The notes below the pieces were generated by a model, which saw only the letters and a list, made by a program, of their open reading frames with translations, was not told where the DNA came from and made no database searches. A stretch of 64,000 nt of DNA from Breoghania sp. L-A4 (GTDB lineage Bacteria; Pseudomonadota; Alphaproteobacteria; Rhizobiales; Stappiaceae), in contig NZ_CP031841.1 in NCBI RefSeq assembly GCF_003432385.1, forward strand, positions 3,263,579 to 3,327,578. The letters are read 5' to 3'. Of this stretch, positions 47,333-54,500 are shown piece by piece. The position numbers and the translations under genes were made by a program. The first letter of the stretch is position 1, and every line of letters starts with the position of its first letter.

Positions 47333-48213
47333 GCCCGAGCCCTCCCCTTCTTGCGCATCTGCGGCAGGATCAGCGCGAAGGCGACGAGCGCCGCGGTCAC
47401 CAGATTGAGATCGGACGCCTGCAGCCCGATGACGTCGGCCGACAGCGCGAGCTGCACCGCGATGCGATAGACCACCGAGCCGATGACGGCGCCAACCAGA
47501 GCGATCGCAATCAGCCGGCTGGGCAGCAGCGTCTCGCCGACGATGACGGCCGCCAGTCCGACAACGATGGTGCCGACGCCCGAGGTCACGTCGGCGAAGC
47601 CGTTGGTCTGGGCGAACAGCGCGCCGGCCAGCCCGACAAGCGCGTTGGACAGCGCCATGCCGACATAGATCTGCAGATTGGTGCGCACGCCCTGCGCCGC
47701 CGCCATGCGCGCATTGGCGCCCGTCGCCCGCATCGCCAGCCCGAAATCCGAGCGCAGGAACCACGCGAGCGCGATAACGGCTGCGACCACCAGCACGAAG
47801 ACGAAGGCCGGGCGCACGAGATAATCGGCAAGCCCCAGCCCGTAGAACGGCGTGAGCACCGTCTCCTCGCGCAAGAGCGCGATGTTCGGCCGGCCCATGA
47901 TGCGCAGGTTGATGGAAAACAGCGCGATCATCGTGAGAATGGAGGCCAGAAGATGCAGGATCTTGAAGCGCACGTTCAGCGTCGCCGTGACGATGCCGGC
48001 CACGGCGCCCGCCGCCATGGCGCAAAGCGTCGCCGCCCATGGATTGACGCCGTTGATGATCAGCACGCCCGCCACCGCGCCGCCCAGCGGCAGCGATCCA
48101 TCCACGGTGAGATCGGGAAAGTCGAGAACGCGGAAGGCGAGATAGACGCCCAGCGCGACAAACGCATAGACGAGGCCCAGCTCGACGGCGCCCCAGAAGG
48201 CGATTTCAGTCAC
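47329..48213 (-). CDS. ABC transporter permease, branched-chain type
   Basis: Inner-membrane permease of 294 residues with about nine hydrophobic segments (LGLVYAFVALGVYLAFRVLDFPDLTVDGSLPLGGAV). It belongs to the single-permease family found with PF04392 binding proteins, related to YtrF-like and TrpY-like tyrosine/tryptophan importers. It lies 109 bases after the binding-protein gene and overlaps the ATPase gene. Confidence 0.93.
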   Translation of the reverse strand: MTEIAFWGAVELGLVYAFVALGVYLAFRVLDFPDLTVDGSLPLGGAVAGVLIINGVNPWAATLCAMAAGAVAGIVTATLNVRFKILHLLASILTMIALFSINLRIMGRPNIALLREETVLTPFYGLGLADYLVRPAFVFVLVVAAVIALAWFLRSDFGLAMRATGANARMAAAQGVRTNLQIYVGMALSNALVGLAGALFAQTNGFADVTSGVGTIVVGLAAVIVGETLLPSRLIAIALVGAVIGSVVYRIAVQLALSADVIGLQASDLNLVTAALVAFALILPQMRKKGRARA

Positions 48214-48270
48214 GGCACACCCGGCATGTTGGAGATCGCGTCAGCCCGCAGGCGGGCCCGATACCAAACC

Positions 48271-48301
48271 GCCGCGCACGGGATCCGGGCGCGGCGGCGA
48301 A
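48271..48301 (-). terminator. Possible attenuating hairpin between the binding-protein and permease genes
   Basis: GC-rich inverted repeat CCGCCGCGC / GCGCGGCGG region without a U-run, in the gap between the two operon genes. Such hairpins often raise binding-protein mRNA relative to the membrane parts. Weak evidence. Confidence 0.35.
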
Positions 48302-48322
48302 AGCTTGTCTCGCGGGCGTGGT

Positions 48323-49288
48323 CTATTCGACCACTTTGCTCGCCCGATCCAGCACGGTGGCCGGAATGTTCAGCCCGATGGCGGCCGCGGTCTTCACGTT
48401 GACCATCAGGTTGGTGCCCTTGGCGACCGTCACGGGAATGTCGGCCGGCGCGGTGCCCTTGAGGATCGCCACCACGACCTCGCCGGTCTGCTTGCCGACA
48501 TCGTAGTAGTTGAAGCCGATGGCGGCCAGCGCGCCGCGTTCCACGGAATCAGTGTCCGCGGCATAAAGCGGCAGCTTGTTCTCGACCGCCACCTTCACCG
48601 CCGCCTCGAACGCCGAGACGATGGTGTTATCCGTGGGCACATAGAGCGCATCCGCCTTGCCGACGAGCGCGCGGGTGGCCTGTTGCACTTCGGATGTTTT
48701 GGTGGCGGTGGATTCGACGATCTCGATGCCCGCCTCCGCGCCCAGCTTTTTCAGCGCCGCCACGGTAGAGACGGAATTCGCCTCGCCCGCGTTGTAGATC
48801 ACGCCGAGCGTCTTCACGTCGGGCCTGATTTCCTTGATCAGCGCAAGCTGCTCGGCGATCGGCGAGAAGTCGGAGATGCCGGTGACATTGGCGCCCGGCT
48901 TGTCCATCGATTCAACAAGCTGCGCGCCGACCGGATCGGTGACGGCGGAGAAGACGATCGGGATGTCCCTGGTGGCGGAGGCCACGGCCTGCGCGGACGG
49001 CGTGGAAATCGGCACGATCACATCGGGGCGATCGCCGACGAACTTGCGCGCGATCTGCGTCGCCGTCGCCGGATTGCCCTGCGCCGACTCGTAGACGAAA
49101 TTCAGGTTCTCGCCGGTCTTGTAGCCGGCCGCCTCGAGCGCGTCCTTCACGCCGTCGCGGCAGGCGTCGAGCGCCGGGTGTTCGACGATGGCCGTGACGG
49201 CGACGGTCACGGTCTGGGCGAACGCCGGTGTGGCCAGCGGCGTGACGAGCGCGGTCGCGGCCGCGCACGCGATGAATAACTTGCGCAT
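48323..49288 (-). CDS. ABC transporter substrate-binding protein (PF04392, TrpX-like)
   Basis: Periplasmic binding protein of 321 residues. Signal peptide MRKLFIACAAATALVTPLATPAFAQ, cleaved after residue 25. The mature part matches ABC_sub_bind: FVYESAQGNPATATQIARKFVGDRPDVIVPISTPSAQA, FSAVTDPVGAQLV and GISDFSPIAEQL. Homologues bind aromatic amino acids. GGGAGG precedes the start. First gene of the operon. Confidence 0.95.
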   Translation of the reverse strand: MRKLFIACAAATALVTPLATPAFAQTVTVAVTAIVEHPALDACRDGVKDALEAAGYKTGENLNFVYESAQGNPATATQIARKFVGDRPDVIVPISTPSAQAVASATRDIPIVFSAVTDPVGAQLVESMDKPGANVTGISDFSPIAEQLALIKEIRPDVKTLGVIYNAGEANSVSTVAALKKLGAEAGIEIVESTATKTSEVQQATRALVGKADALYVPTDNTIVSAFEAAVKVAVENKLPLYAADTDSVERGALAAIGFNYYDVGKQTGEVVVAILKGTAPADIPVTVAKGTNLMVNVKTAAAIGLNIPATVLDRASKVVE

Positions 49289-49584
49289 GGAATGCACCTC
49301 CCCTTTGTCTTGCGGCGGAAACACGGTGTTCCCGGCGCGTGCTGCCTCTGAAAAACGATGATTTTCAGGCGGAGTCAACGTCCGCCGGACGATCGCCGCC
49401 CGCTATCACCGGAAACGTCGCGTCAGGCGGCGGACGTGGCGGGTTGATGCGGGTCAAGGCCGGGAAGCGCAGGGACTGCTACCCACGATCACGAAGCCGG
49501 CTGGAGTCTGCGAAGCAACACATGCCGCCGGGCTCCGTCAATTCAAGGCCGGGAACAGATCCGGTGCTGGGAGGAAAGCAAGGG
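49289..49584. other. Intergenic region between the ABC operon and a membrane protein gene
   Basis: Just under 300 bases with the divergent promoters of the two flanking genes; nothing else recognised. Confidence 0.4.
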
Positions 49585-50208
49585 ATGTCCGCCGACGCCA
49601 TTCTCGCCAATCTCAACGACATCGCGGAACTGTGGCGATGGCTTGCGGTTGTCTGGCACCTCTACTACGCGGCGTTGGCGGTTGGATTGTTCGCAGGGCT
49701 CCGCCCGGTCAAGCGGCTTGCCGGCATCATGCTTGGCATCCCGCTCTTTTCCGTGAGCGCGCTTGCCTGGACGACCGGCAATCCGTTCAACGGCACAGCA
49801 TTCGCGGTAGCCGGGGTGGTACTCGCGGCGTTGCCCGTGCCGGCCGGACGGGTCCGTATCGCGCCGTGGTGGATGGTCTTGCCGGGCGCGGCGTTGTTCG
49901 CCTTCGGCTGGGTCTACCCCCATTTCACGGGATCGCTCACCCTGCCCGACGCGTTCCATGCGGCGCCGACCGGACTGCTTCCCTGCCCCACGCTTGCCAT
50001 GACCATCGGACTGGCGCTGGCGCTCGGCGGCCTGTCGCGCGCGTGGTCGCTGATCCTGGGCGCTCTGGGCGTCTTCTACGGCGCCGTCGGACTGTTCCTT
50101 CTGCATGTCACCATCGACGCCGTCTTGCTCATCGGCGCGATTGTTCTGATGGCGTTCGTGATGCCGGCGGCAACAGCCAAGCGGGAAGCGAACGGTGCGC
50201 AGCCGTGA
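49585..50208 (+). CDS. Membrane protein, DUF6064-like
   Basis: The 207-residue protein has six hydrophobic segments (VVWHLYYAALAVGLFAGLRPVKRLAGIMLGIPLFSVSALAW ... PCPTLAMTIGLALALGG ... HVTIDAVLLIGAIVLMAFVMPA). The overall pattern, including a mid-protein LLPCPTLA, resembles DUF6064 membrane proteins. GGGAGG lies upstream of ATG 49585, with a closer AAGGG. Role unknown. Confidence 0.7.
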   Translation: MSADAILANLNDIAELWRWLAVVWHLYYAALAVGLFAGLRPVKRLAGIMLGIPLFSVSALAWTTGNPFNGTAFAVAGVVLAALPVPAGRVRIAPWWMVLPGAALFAFGWVYPHFTGSLTLPDAFHAAPTGLLPCPTLAMTIGLALALGGLSRAWSLILGALGVFYGAVGLFLLHVTIDAVLLIGAIVLMAFVMPAATAKREANGAQP

Positions 50209-50243
50209 GCTTCGCTGTCGTCGCGTTACGTCTGTGGAGAAGG

Positions 50244-50268
50244 AAAAAAGGGCGGCCCATGGCCGCCC
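50244..50268 (-). terminator. Intrinsic terminator of the 27-residue peptide gene
   Basis: Minus strand: GGGCGGCC, ATG loop, GGCCGCCC, TTTTTT. It lies 7 bases after the stop of the peptide gene. Confidence 0.85.
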
Positions 50269-50274
50269 GGACAA

Positions 50275-50358
50275 TCAGCTCAGGAAACCCAGCAGCCAGA
50301 GAACGAGAATGACCGGCAGGGGCAGGCCGATGAGCCAGAGAAGAATGCCGCGTCCCAT
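50275..50358 (-). CDS. 27-residue single-span membrane peptide
   Basis: Frame: MGRGILLWLIGLPLPVIL, then VLWLLGFLS. ATG 50358 follows GGAGG by 5 bases, and a strong intrinsic terminator lies 7 bases beyond the stop. Almost the entire peptide is hydrophobic and would form one transmembrane helix with a G-x-P-x-P kink. Very short hydrophobic proteins with this MGRGILLW start are annotated as hypothetical in other Hyphomicrobiales. It is shorter than usual gene-calling limits. Function unknown; small stress-related membrane peptides are the nearest analogy. Confidence 0.75.
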   Translation of the reverse strand: MGRGILLWLIGLPLPVILVLWLLGFLS

Positions 50359-50783
50359 GATAACCTCCGTTGTTGCGAGGTGATAATGCGCGGACGCGCC
50401 TTTGGTTCCCGGCGCGATCGACGAAAGAGACCGGCGCGGCTCCAGAGCAGACCCGTTTTTTCATGGAAACAGATGGCCGCAGCGGTCCATCAGGGGGCTT
50501 TGCGGGAGGCGCCTGCGGCCACGTGATCGACCCTTCGAGACGGCGCGGAGCCTGTCCTTGAGCCGGCCACAGGCCAGACCCGGGCGCGCCTCACCACGGT
50601 GACGTTGCATGTGTGGTGATCTTGTAAAGATATCAACACGATGACCTCATCCTGAGGAAGCCGTCGAAGGCGGCTGTCTCGAAGGATCGGCCGCTTGTTC
50701 GGCCAGGCCTCCACCTCTTGGCATCTTGCGCCTGCGCGCCATGCCACGTCGAAACGGCCGATCCCGCGAAGACCGGATATGCC
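50359..50783. other. Intergenic region with degenerate copies of the 45806 palindrome
   Basis: At about 50641-50690 the sequence CCTCATCCTGAGGAAGCCG ... TCTCGAAGGAT matches the palindromic spacer of the 207-bp array. At about 50528-50556 a second, partial match begins CCCTTCGAGACGG. No gene is supported. Confidence 0.6.
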
Positions 50784-51353
50784 CTAGAACCGCCGCCACA
50801 GCGACAGTTCCCAATAGGTCTCGATGTCCGAGAAGGCCACGGACGCGCGGCCCTCGGCGCCGAACGGCAGCGGAATATTGGTGGCGTGCAGGCCGAAGCG
50901 CGCCGGCCCGTCGGCGGCCGAGACTTCCGGCCCGATCCACGGCCACCCCTCCTGCGGCCGCCAGCCGGTGGCGACGCGCCAGTCCACATAGTCCGGCGTC
51001 GCCTCGAAACTGCCCGCCGCCATCAGCGCGTCCCGGTCCCACCACAGATCGAGCGAGCCCAGCGGGGTGATGTCGCCGGTGATCTCCGCGCCGCCGGTCA
51101 GCGTCGCCACCAGCCGCCCGGCGACCATCCGCCATCCCAGCGTCAGGCTGATCACCGGCGTGCCGTCGAAGGTGCCGCCGAGCTCCAGGCTGCCGATGGG
51201 GCCCGAGGCGCCGAGCCCCAGGGGCGCGTGCGTCCAGCCGGCGCCGGCGAAATCCGGCTCGGTGGAAAAATACACGAGATTGAGGTCCTGCGCGGCCGCG
51301 GGCTGAACCGCGCAGGCCAGGCCCAGGGCAGCCAGCCGTGCTCGCATCGGCAC
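50784..51353 (-). CDS. Exported beta-rich protein, BcsS-like
   Basis: The 189-residue protein has a signal peptide (MRARLAALGLACAVQPAAAQ) and an alternating beta-barrel pattern, with IGPEVSA and ARFGLHATNIPL near the end and a terminal aromatic ELSLWRRF. This resembles the cellulose-biosynthesis-associated outer-membrane protein BcsS, though no bcs genes are nearby. It is probably a small outer-membrane barrel; the BcsS assignment is tentative. Confidence 0.6.
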   Translation of the reverse strand: MPMRARLAALGLACAVQPAAAQDLNLVYFSTEPDFAGAGWTHAPLGLGASGPIGSLELGGTFDGTPVISLTLGWRMVAGRLVATLTGGAEITGDITPLGSLDLWWDRDALMAAGSFEATPDYVDWRVATGWRPQEGWPWIGPEVSAADGPARFGLHATNIPLPFGAEGRASVAFSDIETYWELSLWRRF

Positions 51354-51571
51354 AGTCTAGCGGCTTCCACCCTCCGCCCGCGAGTCCGAATTTTGAAAAA
51401 ATGACGTTGCGGAAGGATTACCTGTCTGACCAAGCCGGCGGCGCGGATCCGGGCCGACGCCCAAATCATTGGCTCCAGATCCGTTCTGCCGGATGCGCCC
51501 AATTGCTCCCGTCTCTCCGTCGAGGGAGAGGGACAAGAGCGGCACGCCTCCAATCCAGAGACGCGGCGTGC

Positions 51572-54500
51572 CTAGTTGAACGGCACGGACAGCTCCAGCC
51601 GGCCCGTGACCGCGTCGTAGTCGTCCACGCCGATGCCGTCATAGCTGGCCGAGCCTTGCAGCGAGACGCCGCTCACGCCGCGCACCCTCAGCCCGACTTC
51701 CGCCTTGGCGCGGAAATCGACGCCCGCGGCGCTCGTGGTGGTGGTCGCGCCGGAGGTATCCGACGAGAAGTTCCAGATGCCCTTGAGCGACGCGGAGGGC
51801 TCGAACGTCAGCCCGTCCTCGGTGGTGTAGCGATAGGCGACGCTGGGCCCGAAGTTCGCCTGTCCGAGACTGACGGTCTGGCTCGGGATCGTGACGGCGA
51901 GCGAGTCCACGTAAGCGTCCTGCGTCTCCTGCATATAGGCGACGCTGGCGCTGGGCCGGAAGGAGAAGTCGCCAAAGCGCCAGTCGCCGATCAGCCCCGC
52001 GCGCACCAGCCAGCGGGTGGTGTCGAAATTGTCCGTATAGGTGTTGAACGGACTGATCTCGTTCGACGACATGCCCCAGGCGGCGCGGCTGTCGAAGAAC
52101 AGATTGTCGGTGATCCGCACGGTGGCATAGGGACCCGCCATCCAGCCGGTGCCCGAGGCGCTGGCCGAGATGTCGTTCCAGCTCTGGTCGAGATAATCGA
52201 GTTGCACCACCGCGCCGATGAGCAGCGAGGAATTCACCCGGTAATCGCCGCCCAGGTAGAGAATACCGAACATGCCGTCGCCGTCGCTGCCGCCGGTGTC
52301 GTCATTGAACTGGGTCACCTGCGCGCTGACCCAGAAATCCCATTTGGCCTCAGGCGTGGTGATCGCGGGATTGGCGAAGGCGCCCGAGGTGGCGATCATC
52401 GCCGCCTTGGCGTTGTCCTGCGCGGCGTAGGCGGCGCGGATCTGCGACACCGACGTCTCGAAGGTGGCCGACACCGAGCCCGGCGCGGTCATGCCGAACT
52501 CGAACGGCGCGCCGGAGCCGCTGGCCCCGCCGTTGGGATTGCGCAACCGGTCGATGCGGCGTCCGCTGTCGGGCTCGCTCGACAGGATCAGATCGGCGCG
52601 GCGGTGCAGGAAGCGGTTGATCACCTCCACGGTGCGTTCGCGCGAATTGGCGCTATCGAACGTGCAGACGACGGATTCGTTGGTCGCCAGCACGATGGTC
52701 GCCGTGCGCGTCGCCAGATCGACCGTGCTGTCGGTGTCATCGCAACTGGCCCCGGTAAGCCCGAAACCGTCGTCGGGCGGCGTCTGGGTCACCATGTAGG
52801 TGCCCGCGGCGAGCGAGATCCCGCCGGAGGTGCCGGTGCCGTCGGTGGTCGTCACCGCCACGTTCAGCGCCGCCGTCACCGAGGAGAAGGTAAAGGTGCC
52901 GTCACCGGCCTGCGTCCGCTGCACCAGCGTCACCGTCCCCAGCGCCTGGATGGACAGCGACACCGTGCGCGTCGTCGTGGCCGAGGCGTTGGAGAGATTG
53001 GTGAAGGTGACGATGCCGTTGTGGGCGCCGGCGGCAAGCGCGTCCGCGGCGGCGTTGAACGCCACGGTCACAGTGGTGGTGCCGCTTGCGGGGATCGTGC
53101 CGCTGGGCGGCGTGACGTCGACGAACGCCACGTCCGCGGCGGCGGTGTAGTTGAGCGGCACCGTGCCTTGGTTTTCCAGCGTGTAGGTGATCGAGGGCGG
53201 CGTGAACGGTCCGCCCTGCGGGCCGGTCCCCGACAGGTTCGTCGCCGGCGTCACCGCCAGCGTCGGCGCCGCCACAACCGTCACCATCGCCGTCGCATTC
53301 GGCCCCGTCGTGGGCACGCCATTGACCGAGCCGAACAGATTGTTGGTGGTCAGCGTGTAGCCGCCGGTCGGGATGGTGCCCGGAAGCTGGACCTGAACGG
53401 TGAAGGTGCAACTCGTGTTCGCCGCAAGGGAGCCGCCGCTCATCGAGAGCGTTCCGCCGCCGGTCATGGTCGCGCCCGCGCCGCAGAATCCGTTGGCCGG
53501 CAGGCTGGCGCTCGTCACCCCGGCGAAGATCGTCGACAGATCCGCGGTGAATCCGATCGCATCGACGCTCAGCGTCGTATTCGGATTGGTGATGGTGAAT
53601 TGGACGGGCGTGGTCGCGCCGACGCCCACGGTTCCCTCGGTGAAGCTCGCGCTGAACGTGGTGTCCGCGACCGGATTGAGCACCGAGAGCGTATCGGACG
53701 CGGTGCCCGCCGTCCCTGCGACGGTGTTCGCCGTGCCCGAAAGCACGCTGGTTGTGTTGGCATAGTCCCCCGCGGCGGTGCTGCCCGGAACCATGAACCC
53801 GATCGTGAACACGCAGCTTGCGCCCGGCGCCAGGCTGCCGCCGGTCATCGTCAGCGTGCCGGTTCCGGTGCCCGCGAGCGCCGCGCTGCCGCCGCAGAAC
53901 CCGGCTCCGGCGACCGACGCGACGGTCGTGCCCGTGGCCATCGCATCCAGATCATCGGTGAACCCGATGGCCGTGATCGTCGCCACGGTATCGGGATTGG
54001 TGATGGTGAACTGCAGCGTTCCCGTGTCACCCGCGATCACCGGATCGTCGGTGAACGACTTGGCGAACGTCATGTTCGGCACCGGCGAGGAGACCACCAG
54101 CGTGTCGCTGACCGCGCTGGCGATCGTCGCCACGCCTTCGGTCACGTCACTCGTGGTGTTGACGTAGCTGCCCGCGGGCGCACTCGCGGGCACCTGCAGG
54201 GTCACCTGGAACGTGCAACTGCCGCCCGGCGCCAGCGCGCCGCCGGTCAGCGCGATGGAGGACGTCCCGCTCAGCGTGGAGCCGCTGCCGCAGACGTTGG
54301 AGGCGGGCAACCCGGTGGCCACCAGCCCGGTCAGCGCGCCATCGAGATTGTCGGAGAAGCGGATGTCGGACAGCGCGCCGCCCGCGGCCGGGTTGAGGAT
54401 CGAGAACTCCAGCGTCACGGGACGGCCGGGAAGCACCGGATCGTCGGTGAACGACTTGGTGATCGTCACGTTGGACGGGCTGACCTGCAATCCATCGGTT

